From positions 1 through 64,000 of the forward strand of contig JAEZCE010000035.1 of assembly GCA_023429995.1 (NCBI GenBank): a stretch of DNA of 64,000 nt. The letters are read 5' to 3'. Below the pieces are notes generated by a model that worked only from the letters and a program-made list of their open reading frames with translations, ran no database searches and was not told where the DNA came from. This DNA comes from Bacillota bacterium. Its GTDB lineage: Bacteria > Bacillota > UBA4882 > UBA8346. A program made the position numbers and the translations under genes. This document shows, piece by piece, positions 51,921 through 62,000 of this stretch. Each line of letters starts with the position of its first letter. Position 1 is the stretch's first letter.

Positions 51921-51996
51921 ATAAAATTTGGAGTATGGATTAATTGGTTGTAATAAGAAGCTAGAAAATTAAATTTGAAAAAGCGAGGCAAAAGAG

Positions 51997-52458
51997 ATGG
52001 CAACCACTGTAGATGATATTAAAAATACTTATCCCCTTCCTGCATATCATTACCGGGTAGAGATTGACGGGATGGATCCAGTGGGGTTCACCGAAGTATC
52101 GGGGTTAAGTATTGCAAGGGAAACGATTACGTATAAAGACGGTTTAAGTTGTGTCCAGGGGGCAAAACGGATGCCCGGATTAACGACTGATTTGAAATTT
52201 ACTTTGAAAAAAGGAGTTATCAAAGCCGACAGTAAGCTGTATGACTGGATTAACAGTATCCGCCAGTCCACTGTGGACAAGAAAAATATCACCATCAGCT
52301 TAATGGATGAGAAAGGAGAAGCTCCGGTTGTTACTTGGAAAGTTACCAACGCTTTTCCGGTGAAGCTGGATGCTCCGGCCTTTAATGCTAAAACCAACGA
52401 TGTGGCGGTTGAATCCTTGGAATTAATGGCGGACGATCTGAGAATCGAGTATGCCTAA
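51997..52458 (+). CDS. eCIS/phage tail tube protein 1 (gp19-like), 153 aa
   Basis: YPLPAYHYRVEIDGMDPVGFTEVSGL is the standard start of T4 gp19-like tube proteins (Afp1/Afp5 class). It forms the hexameric rings of the inner tube. It follows the sheath and precedes a second, diverged tube gene, as in eCIS loci where one makes the main tube and the other its tip or baseplate contact. Confidence 0.9.
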   Translation: MATTVDDIKNTYPLPAYHYRVEIDGMDPVGFTEVSGLSIARETITYKDGLSCVQGAKRMPGLTTDLKFTLKKGVIKADSKLYDWINSIRQSTVDKKNITISLMDEKGEAPVVTWKVTNAFPVKLDAPAFNAKTNDVAVESLELMADDLRIEYA

Positions 52459-52480
52459 ACTAAAATAATCGGGGTAAATC

Positions 52481-52969
52481 ATGAGTGAACTAATAACTAT
52501 CCCGGAATTAACCTTGGCTGGGGACCAGCAACCACCGGTGGGATTTCATTTCGCGGTGGTTTTCTTCGCCGATGGAACAACGCCTAATCCGCTCGATATG
52601 CGATTTAAAAAAGTATCAGGACTATCGTCGGAGATTGAAGTCATCACCTATAAAGAAGGCGGCGAAAATTTATACACTCACCGGCTCCCTAACCGGGTTT
52701 CCTATAACAATTTAGTGCTTGAGCGGGGGATGGTGGTAGGCTCTCCTTTAAATATCGAGTTTAACGCCGCCATGTCCAACATGAGGTTCTCGCCCGGCAA
52801 TGCTTTAGTTGCAGTTCTGGACGACGATGGGTTACCATTAGCCGGATGGTTTTTTTGGAAAACTTATCCTGTGAAGTGGAGCGTTTCCGATTTGGCTGCG
52901 GACGTTAATGGCGTTGTGATTGAGACAATGGAGCTAGCCTATACCCGCTTTCAAGTGTTGAGGATTTAA
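52481..52969 (+). CDS. eCIS tail tube protein 2 (gp19-like), 162 aa
   Basis: A second gp19-like tube protein with FHFAVVFFADG near the N-terminus and VSGLSSEIEVITYKEGGEN, low identity to the first. In eCIS the second tube (Afp5/Pvc5-like) usually joins the main tube to the spike. It lies 23 bases after tube 1. Confidence 0.88.
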   Translation: MSELITIPELTLAGDQQPPVGFHFAVVFFADGTTPNPLDMRFKKVSGLSSEIEVITYKEGGENLYTHRLPNRVSYNNLVLERGMVVGSPLNIEFNAAMSNMRFSPGNALVAVLDDDGLPLAGWFFWKTYPVKWSVSDLAADVNGVVIETMELAYTRFQVLRI

Positions 52970-52971
52970 AA

Positions 52972-53133
52972 ATGACAGTAGAAATCAGAGAATTAGTGAT
53001 AAAAACGACGGTTGCCGATAAAAATCCGGCCGGAAATGAGACGAAGGGCATTGACCGGGCCGCCGCTCAAGGTCTGGTGGAACGCTGTGTGGCCGAGGTC
53101 CTGCAAATTTTAAAAAGAGAAAAAGAAAGATAA
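52972..53133 (+). CDS. Small DUF5908-like eCIS protein, 53 aa
   Basis: ATG 52972 starts just after the tube 2 stop. It begins MTVEIRELVIKTTV, the typical opening of DUF5908 proteins found in eCIS loci between tube and Afp7 genes. The C-terminus is charged (LKREKER). Function unknown, perhaps assembly. Confidence 0.75.
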   Translation: MTVEIRELVIKTTVADKNPAGNETKGIDRAAAQGLVERCVAEVLQILKREKER

Positions 53134-53146
53134 AGAGAGAAATAAA

Positions 53147-53737
53147 ATGGGTGTAAAAGACTATGGAAAGCTGGCTAAGCTTAAGATTATTTCAGAAAAC
53201 GCCAACGATACCTTTGTGGTTATGTTTAATCCCGAGTCATATTCCGAGACCTTTGCGGTGACTTTTGAAACGGTAGGAGATGTAAATAGTGGGTTGGAGA
53301 AATACCGGTATACGAAAACACCACCCCATGATTTTAAACTGAAATTGATCATTGATGGAACAGGAGTCACCGAATATGGTGACTCTTTCTTCCCCATTTT
53401 TAAACGGAGTAACCAGACCGTATCTCAACAAATCAATCATTTTTTGAATCTGGCATGGTATCCGGTAAATGGGGAAGCGATTCCATTACAGATCTTGTGG
53501 GGTGAGTTTTCCTTCCATTGTATGTTAAAGGAAGTAACGATTAATTATACCTTGTTTGACCGGGATGGCATTCCGCTCCGGGCGGAACTGGACGCCACGT
53601 TTACCAGTGACCCGCAGAAATACAAAAGTGATTGTGAAAAAAGACTAAAAGGTCAGAAGAAAGAAATAGAAACAGCAAATAATGATACTATACCTGCTAA
53701 AACCACCAGTAATGGTATAGTAATCACGGTTTCCTGA
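53147..53737 (+). CDS. Afp7-like tube/baseplate protein, LysM not seen, 196 aa
   Basis: FVVMFNPESYSETF near residue 25 and the following beta-rich region (CMLKEVTINYTLFDRDG, PLRAELDATF) match the Afp7/Pvc7 class that connects tube and spike. Pvc7/Afp7 carry a C-terminal LysM domain; here the C-terminus is only a charged tail of about 40 residues (KRLKGQKKEIE) and no LysM is visible. ATG 53147 follows AGAGAG. Confidence 0.8.
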   Translation: MGVKDYGKLAKLKIISENANDTFVVMFNPESYSETFAVTFETVGDVNSGLEKYRYTKTPPHDFKLKLIIDGTGVTEYGDSFFPIFKRSNQTVSQQINHFLNLAWYPVNGEAIPLQILWGEFSFHCMLKEVTINYTLFDRDGIPLRAELDATFTSDPQKYKSDCEKRLKGQKKEIETANNDTIPAKTTSNGIVITVS

Positions 53738-53750
53738 GGGGATACGAATC

Positions 53751-55550
53751 ATGACGAATTTACAATCTCAAATTTTTAGCGGTGGCACCGCAGTATCTTC
53801 CAACATTTTGAGCTTGGACATCATGACGGCAGTGAATAAAATTCCCTATGCCGAGGTCGTAATTGGGGAGGGTGGAACCGGTAATAAATCCCCATTGGAA
53901 TTGAGTGAGGCGACTTGTTTTGAACCGGGTACTCCCATCGAAATTGTATTGTCAAATTCCATAGGAACTATGACGTTCGAAGGAATAGTCATTAAGCAAC
54001 ATCTAAAGAAGAATTCTTCGAATACATATTTAACAGTGGATATCAAAGACAGCGCGCATAAATTAAGTTTGACGAGGCAAAGCGCTGTCTTTGCCGAAAA
54101 AAACGACCAAACCATCATTTCGGATATTGCCAAAAAAGCAGGGTTAAAAGTGGACTGCGCAACGGATACATTAATGCATAAACAGATGGTGCAATATTAC
54201 TGCACCAACTGGGATTTTATCGTCTCGCGCGCTGAAGCCAACGGTCTTTTGGTCTGCGTTGAAAACGGAAAGCTCATGTTGATAAAGCCGGATTTAACTG
54301 CGGCGGCTACTAAATTATCCGATATCCGGGAGTTTGAAATTGAAGCCGATTTAAGCACGCAGTACAATTCGGTGGCTGGAGTTTGTTGGGATATCAAAGA
54401 GCTAGAGCCGGTAAAGGCGGTTAATAATAATGACAAAAACGATATTCTCAAAAGCAAACACTCCTTCAGCAAACTCGCGAAAGCAATGGGCACAGACCAA
54501 TGCTTTTTGGTCAGTGGCGTTTCCGGCGAAAAGGCAGAAATGACGGCTTGGGCCAATGCGGGCCTTATAAAAAACCGGTATTCCTTAATCCGCGGCAGAA
54601 TTTCGATTGAGGGCAATCCTACTTTGAAACTGGGGGGTATGGTGACCATCTCCGAGGCGGGTGACATTTTTGGCGCGACCGCTATTATATCCGGGATTCG
54701 GCATCGGATTAACCTCGATGGTTGGACTACAGATATCCAATGCGGTCTTTCCGGCAAGTGGTTTTACAAAACTGAGGATTTGGTGGAAAAACCGGCTTCC
54801 GGCTTATTACCGGGGATTAACGGGTTACAGGTTGGGATCGTTGAAGCATATCCCGGGGAGGGAGATCCGGATAAAATCGATCGAATTAAGGTAAGAATTC
54901 CGGTCTTCGCAGAACTTGACGCCAAACCAAGTGTCATTTGGGCTCGACTGAACCAACCATATGCTGGCGACCAGAGAGGATTTTTTTGGGTCCCGGAAAC
55001 CGGCGACGAAGTGGTGGTGGGGTTCTTTAATGACGATCCCCGTCATGCAGTCGTTCTCGGTTCGCTCTATAATGGAAAAACCAAACCTCCTTTCGATTTT
55101 ACAGAAAAGAATTATGATAAAGGGATCATTACCAAGAACGGTATCAAATTAGTTTTCACGGATGAAAAAGACAAAGAAAAATTGGTCATTACAACTCCCG
55201 GTGGAAATAAAGCCTTACTTGAAGATAAAAACGGGATTACGGTGGAGGACAAGAACCAGAATAAAATTATCTTGCATGATAAGGGAATATCCGTGGAAGA
55301 CAAAAACAAAAATACGGTTACTACCACCGACAAAGGCATGGTAATTGAAGACACCAACAAAAATAAGCTTACCCTTAACAATCAGGGTTTGGAACTCAAA
55401 GATTCGAATGGGAATGCTATTACTTTAAGCAGCGCCGGGATTGTGGTTAAAGACATGAATGGTAATAAAATGGCCTTGGAAGCAAGCGGAATTACTGTTC
55501 AAAGTTCGGCCAATGTAACTGTGAAGGGAACTATGATCAATTTGAATTAA
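53751..55550 (+). CDS. VgrG-like spike protein with repeat needle, 599 aa
   Basis: The N-half is the gp27-like hub and the middle has a gp5 OB-fold (VRIPVFAELDAKPSVIWARL..GDEVVVGFFNDDPRHAVVLGSLYNGK, in pieces). From about residue 465 the sequence is a run of short beta repeats of the form G-I/V-x-V/I-E/K-D-x-N-x-N, ending GTMINLN, the usual VgrG/gp5 beta-helix needle. It corresponds to Afp8/Pvc8 and pierces the target membrane. ATG 53751 follows GAGGGG. No PAAR tip gene (Afp10) is seen next to it. Confidence 0.9.
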   Translation: MTNLQSQIFSGGTAVSSNILSLDIMTAVNKIPYAEVVIGEGGTGNKSPLELSEATCFEPGTPIEIVLSNSIGTMTFEGIVIKQHLKKNSSNTYLTVDIKDSAHKLSLTRQSAVFAEKNDQTIISDIAKKAGLKVDCATDTLMHKQMVQYYCTNWDFIVSRAEANGLLVCVENGKLMLIKPDLTAAATKLSDIREFEIEADLSTQYNSVAGVCWDIKELEPVKAVNNNDKNDILKSKHSFSKLAKAMGTDQCFLVSGVSGEKAEMTAWANAGLIKNRYSLIRGRISIEGNPTLKLGGMVTISEAGDIFGATAIISGIRHRINLDGWTTDIQCGLSGKWFYKTEDLVEKPASGLLPGINGLQVGIVEAYPGEGDPDKIDRIKVRIPVFAELDAKPSVIWARLNQPYAGDQRGFFWVPETGDEVVVGFFNDDPRHAVVLGSLYNGKTKPPFDFTEKNYDKGIITKNGIKLVFTDEKDKEKLVITTPGGNKALLEDKNGITVEDKNQNKIILHDKGISVEDKNKNTVTTTDKGMVIEDTNKNKLTLNNQGLELKDSNGNAITLSSAGIVVKDMNGNKMALEASGITVQSSANVTVKGTMINLN

Positions 55551-55568
55551 CGGAAGAAGGAGGGTACG

Positions 55569-55961
55569 ATGGCTGCCGCAAATGGCTTAGGCACGGGTTG
55601 GAATTTTCCACCCCAATTTTTAAATAACGGGAAAGATGTTTCGCTGGTGTCCGATGAGGAGGATGTACATCAGGCATTGGAAATACTCATTTCCACAGCA
55701 TTAAAAGAGCGGCTTAACTACTCCGATTATGGATGCGATATGAAACAGTTTATGTTTGAAGAAGTAAACCGCGGGTTAGTTTTGGAGATTCAGCAAATGA
55801 TTTTAAACTCGATTTATAATTACGAACCGCGAGTGCAGGTGGAAAATATTGAAGTCACTCAATCGGAGGATAACGATCAGGATCTGCTAATCAGTATCGA
55901 CTATCAAATTATATCGACCCGTAGCGAGAAAAATTTAGAGTACTCCCTTTCGCTAGGTTGA
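55569..55961 (+). CDS. Baseplate wedge protein, gp25-like (Afp9), 130 aa
   Basis: A GPW/gp25 domain: DEEDVHQALEILISTALKERLNY and the EPR signature region NSIYNYEPRVQVENIEV. It joins baseplate to sheath. ATG 55569 follows GAAGGAGGG. The order VgrG, gp25, baseplate J is that of Afp8-9-11, with Afp10 absent. Confidence 0.9.
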   Translation: MAAANGLGTGWNFPPQFLNNGKDVSLVSDEEDVHQALEILISTALKERLNYSDYGCDMKQFMFEEVNRGLVLEIQQMILNSIYNYEPRVQVENIEVTQSEDNDQDLLISIDYQIISTRSEKNLEYSLSLG

Positions 55962-56063
55962 GTAAAGGACTTGTCCATGTATCTTGTCTTTTCAGGAGGA
56001 AGAACTTGGACGAGTTCTTTTTATACAAAGTTTTAAAAAGAATAAAAGATAAAGGGTATTGTT

Positions 56064-59000
56064 ATGGATAATAAAAATAACAGAACGGGAACAAGTCAGA
56101 ATGACAAAGCACTGGTTGCGCTAAAACCGGATTATGTTTCGGTCGAAGAACGTTCGATTGGGGACCTTTTGGCATATCTCCGGGAATATGCTCAATCCGT
56201 TAACTTCTATAATGAAAACAACAAGCTAAATGGTTCCTGGAAGCCATTTCTGGATTTTAGCGATAACGAGATTTTAGAATTGGCTGAATTAATAGAGGAC
56301 CCGGCCATTTTTAGCGAGGACTCCACACGTCTCGAAAAGTATTCCAAACCGCATCTGGCGCTGTTATTGACTTTTTTAAAATTGCTTCAATATCCGAAAG
56401 AGAAATTTGCCGCACTTACCGAGAAAAATGTGGAATATTTTTATAAAAATGTTCTCCACCTGGAGGAAAAAGCGGAAGTCCCCGACCAGGTCCATGTGGT
56501 TTTCTCCTTGGCGAAGGATGTCAAAGAACATCTGTTACAAAAAGGGACCCTGTTAAATGCCGGTAAGGATAATAAGGGTACTGACTTACATTATCAGGTC
56601 ACTGAAGAGGTGGTACTGAATACCGCTACAGTTGCTGATATAAAAACGATTCATCTGAGCAAAACGGCTACTGATCTTAAATATGTGCATCAAAGCAACG
56701 ACCAAGGCGATGTTGGATTTGAAAAGATGCTATGCGTGGTCCTTGGTGGAATAGCTGTTCTTCCACCATATTACAACCGTTCCGGGCAGGCAATTCCGGT
56801 AAATGCAGCATATTTGCGGACTGATTTGTACAAGCGGATCAAGGGAAAAGAGCGGGACGGACTAAATATATACGACGCCGCGTATATTCTCGAATCCCTT
56901 TGCTTTAAATCAATCAAAGATTTTATGGTTTGTCTGGATTTATTGTACCGGGAAATTAATCGGGGATATGCGGGAGTAACGTATCCGTCAGATCAAGAAT
57001 GGGAGCAAGTTTATACGATTCTGGCAGAAGTCCACCAGGAAAGAATTTCCCGGAGCCGGCGGGCTGAATTAAAAGCGATTCACCGGGAATCAGGTTTTGA
57101 AGCCATGATGGAGTATGTTTTTGGTGAACCCAACCCAGGAGATATGCTTTATAAAATGCCGAATAATATCAGTACACTGTTGGGATTGGCGGATGCTTCC
57201 AATGAAGCTGCCAGACAATATATTGAAGACAAATTATGTATGACAGTTGAAGATTTCCGGACCATCATGGCGAAAAAGGATGTGGCTTTAACTACTGTCG
57301 CAGGGGAAGAAGTCTACGCTTTACTGGAAACGGCGTGGACCAAAAAACGGGAGTATCAGTACCCTAAAATCGGTTCGGAAATTATTAACGGATTTTATGC
57401 GGATACGGTTTATGCCTCGGATACCGACACAGCCGTCGGACGGTTTAAGCCCTTCGCCAATTCGACATCGGAGGGGTCGTCAGAAACGATCCAATTGGGT
57501 TTCGCTGTAAACTCGCCATTGCTCCGTTTGGCAGAGGGAGAAAGGGAAATTGAGTTGATTGTTTCCTGCAAGCCCGGTTCCATTGACACTGATAAACTCT
57601 CCAGCCTAAATGTAGACCCAGGCGAGATCTTTGTAACCAGTTTAAGCACTGCAGTTGGCTGGCTTACAGCGGACAATGTGGATGTTGAGAACGGTAAATT
57701 CATTATTAAACCGGAGCAAAAAGAATACGACAGGGAGGACGCCAGCTTAATTTGTGATATCGCTAAATTTGATCTTTTTGACGAAAGCACTGTCAATGGT
57801 TATGTTGGTTTTGCCAACGGAAAGGTTTACCAGATTGACAACGTAGATGGGGCAACCAATACCATGAAAGTTCAGTCAACTGGTTTGACCCAGGATACCG
57901 GAACTGAAAGGTTTATTACAAGATTAGTACCAAAAACATTTGTGGCGGAATTAGCGGCGAAATTGGCGCCTTCGAAGTATGCAACCAGTGTTGTTAGTAC
58001 GGTTGAAACCTTTGACCAAAATTACCAAGGTAAATATTTTATTGATGAACAAGGGAAAATATTTTTAGTAAAAAAATTTATTAGCGCAAATGAGGTCAAC
58101 ATTACTTACTGTGGGGCGCTTAAAGCAGAAACTTCCCAAGGATTGGGCGCTGATCAGCGTTTACTAGTGAACAAAGTCTGGCAAACCATCGCCTTTGAAT
58201 ATGATGAAACGAGAGACCCCAGTGGAATTGCCATCTCCAACGTCTACTCGGCAGAAAAAGATTTTCAATTTGAAGTTACGGATGCTGCATTAAAAGTTAC
58301 TTATCCGGCAGGGGCTAAGGCGCAGGATTTGTTGGAGGCCTGGGAAGAATGGAAAGATAATCCTTTGCATGAACCGGGAAGATATGAGATTACAGGAGCC
58401 GGTTCGGTTACGGCGGATTTACGTGAGACCACCCAGGAGCTGGAACTTACCGGGGAAGTGATCAAACGTTATGAATCGCTGGCGGATAACGGAATCCGGG
58501 TTACTTACCATGGACGACCGGTAGATACAGCCAATTTACTTATCACGGAACCGTCCGGCACAGTTGACCAGGCGGCGTTCCTTATTTCAGGGGATACATT
58601 AACGATTACACCGGGGCGTGTTTCTCAAACCGCCAATCAAATTGTAGCAGACTGGCATCTCTGGCTGGAAGAAGCCGGTAATTCAGCAAAAGGCTTTCAG
58701 ATCGAAAGCAAGGATGGACACCTCTGGGAAGCGATTCCGGTATCCGAATTAGCTTTAAACGCTCAGGATAAGCAGATAAAAAAATGTGAGATTCACAATC
58801 TGTACGGTGTAGGCATTCGGGTTTGGTATACCGGGCCGGTAGCGGATGAACCTAAGTTAATTTTGAAAGAAAATGATATCGATCTCTTTGATTTTGATGT
58901 GAGCGAGCAAACCTTAACCGTTCAATATCCTTCTTCCAGCACCACTTCGGCTGATGACCTGGTGGATGCGTGGATAGAATGGAAAGCTTCAGAATTGAAT

Positions 59001-62000
59001 GATTCGGAGAATTTCGAGATCGAAACCATGGGTGACGGTTTGTGGACCATTGAAGCACAGACCGAAAAGGAATTGCAGGCCTCCGAAAACAGGGTAATCG
59101 AATGTACCCTTGATAAAGTAGGCATCATTGCCAGGTATAAGCTGGCAGATGATTATCAAAATGCCGTGGTGGAGTTGGTGAAAGATCAGGGCGCTAGTGA
59201 TTTTAGTTTTGGTTATAGTGATTTGATTGACACGGCTCACGAAGGGATTATGGCCAAAAAGTTAACCATTCAATATCCGCCGTTGCCCATTATCAGCGAT
59301 CCGGCGATTCAAGCCGACTATCAAAAGAAACATGTTCAGGCGCTTTTGTCCAAATGGAACCGGGAGTATAAAAAACAAGGATTTTCATTGCTCCGCCAAT
59401 CCGAGGATGCCCAGTGGGCTAAGGATCTGCCGGAAGATTTACTCGTAAACTTTATGGACAGTTTGAACTATGTTTGCACCATAAATCCAGATGGTTTTGT
59501 GGTCAAATATACACCGGCCGGGATAACGGCGCCCTATTCGGAAATCCCTAAAGCTCACGTAGTAATCCGCGAGAATGACAATGATGCCTTTGCGTTTCAG
59601 TTGAGTAACGACTATACAAATAATATCAAGACATTATTTATCAACTATCCGACTTCCCGGAAGAAGCGTACTGTGACCAATCTTCTGTTGGCGTGGAAAG
59701 GTATGGATACAACTTTATTAGATCCGGGCAGCTTGTATTTTACGGAAAAAGGCGTTTTGAAAGAGTTTGGAATGGCTCTTTCGGGCACGGGCAAATGGGA
59801 GATTACCGGTATTACCGAACTTGATTTGACGGCGGAGATTACTCCGAAGACAGCCTATACCGATGCCGTCAATCAGAAGTTTTTCAGTTATCAAACAACC
59901 GATGTCAATGGCTTTACCATTTTTTATGCCGGGCCAAACGGAATATCCCCACAGGTGACTCTGGTGGAAACGGAAGCAGACAATTTTTCTGTCCATGTTG
60001 TTTCGAGTTACAATCAATTATATGACCTTAATATCGGCGAAAAGTTGACCATCAGCTACCCGCGCCGCAGTGATAAGCGGCGGCTCGTCGATCTTTTAAA
60101 GGTGTGGCAAAAATATAAAAAGGAATATTCGGGGTTGGCGGATTGGATTTTTGGTTTTGATATTGTGGACACTTCGCCGGTGCTGGAGAAACGTACCAAG
60201 TCGGCTTTGTTGACCACCGGCGACCGGGTTCGAACTTATCAGATTGCCAACGGTGTTCGCTTTTGTTATATAGGGCATCGGGATAATCCTACTGTGACCC
60301 TGAAAGAGATAGTTGACTTTAGCGATGGGGCTGTGGGAGAAAAACTTCTGTGGGATAATGGGGAAATATTTACAATCACTGAAAAGCAAGACTCAAACAC
60401 CGTAAAAATCGCAGCGGATACCCAGGACATTGACATTTACGACCAAATTAAGCTGTATGCGGCGGATGCCATTTGTTTGGAAACGCTGAAATTCACAATC
60501 CGGTTGGATGAAAATTTTCCGGTGATTATTTCTTTACCTGGAGAAAACTTAGCGGCGGAACCTGCGGTTAAAATTTTATTGAATCCGGCGGCGGTTACTG
60601 GAGACGCTAATTCTGTCGCAATTTTTTATGATTGTTTTAAGTCGGTTATCGTGGAGCGAATCGATTTGAAGGTTAGCGTAAAAGGGGCAACCGATGTAAA
60701 GATGCGCGGGGACCTGGCGATGATTAACCCGGACAACCCATTGATTCCTTTTGGTCAAACCCCTGTTCCACCGGCTCGGTTTTACTTTGCCAATCGGGAG
60801 ATCTGCGAGAAAAAACTGGACTTTCTCCAAGTTAACGTCAACTGGGCGGAGAAAGATTATTTAACGGCAACCGGCTTACCGGATATGGCGAAATACTATT
60901 ATGCCTACTCCCATTCCGGCATGAGTGAAATTGGGACGATTAAAAATGAAGATTTTGAAGTAAACCTGCAGTTTCTCGATAAGCGTTCCTGGATAGATGT
61001 TTCTGAAATACCGCAAAACTTATTCAGTACCAGTTGGTCCTATGATGATTTTACGAAGCAGACTTACCAAGGAATACTATTCACAGAGGATGAGGAGTTA
61101 CCTAAAGATCCTCTGGATTGGCCGCGTTATTATAAGATGGAACTGTCAAACCAGGGTTTCTTAAACGAAATTTACCCGGATTTGTTAACAAAAAATATGC
61201 AAGCCGAACGCAATGTCCAGGCGGCCCAAAGCACCTATGATACCATTAAACAAGAAATACAGAATTACCAAGAGCAGGTGAAAGCGGCGAAACTTTCCGA
61301 GGCAGAGGCGAGAGAAAGCGGATATGATTATTATCAACCGGTAATCGCGGAACCAAGAAAATTGCCGTCAATACCCCAAAACGATTTAGACATTGCCAAT
61401 TTAGAATTAAACCTGCCGTATTCGCCGGAAATTCAATCACTTACGTTTGATTATAGCGCTTCCGCTAAGTTGGTTCCGGGTACAACCGTAAACGACTCGG
61501 CCGAGGTTCCGGTCCGCTTTTTCCGGTTTCACCCATTCGGCTACGACGAGATCGGAGTTACCGATACGATAGACGATTATTTGTTGCCCCAGTATGATCA
61601 GATGGGATATATGTTTATCGGGATCGAAAATGTCGAGCCGCTTCAAACCGTCTCGTTGTTGTTCCAAATGGTCTCCGGTAGCGGTGATGTGAATCTAACG
61701 ATTCCGGAGGTGAACTGGAGTTATCTCGCAGGAAACCAGTGGGTTGATTTTAAGGAATCGGAGATCATAAAGGATAAAACTTTCGGGATGGAGGATACCG
61801 GAATTATTCGCCTCAGTATTCCGGTGGGGGCGACGACAACCAATACGGTCTTGCCGGGTCAGTGTTGTTGGCTCCGGGCCACTGTTCCGGAGAACATCGC
61901 GGCGTTTCCCGATATTTTGGACATTCGCGCGCAAGCGGTTTGCTTAACCTATTTGGATCAGGGTAATGATCCGCAATATTTGGCGATACCCTTAGCAGCA

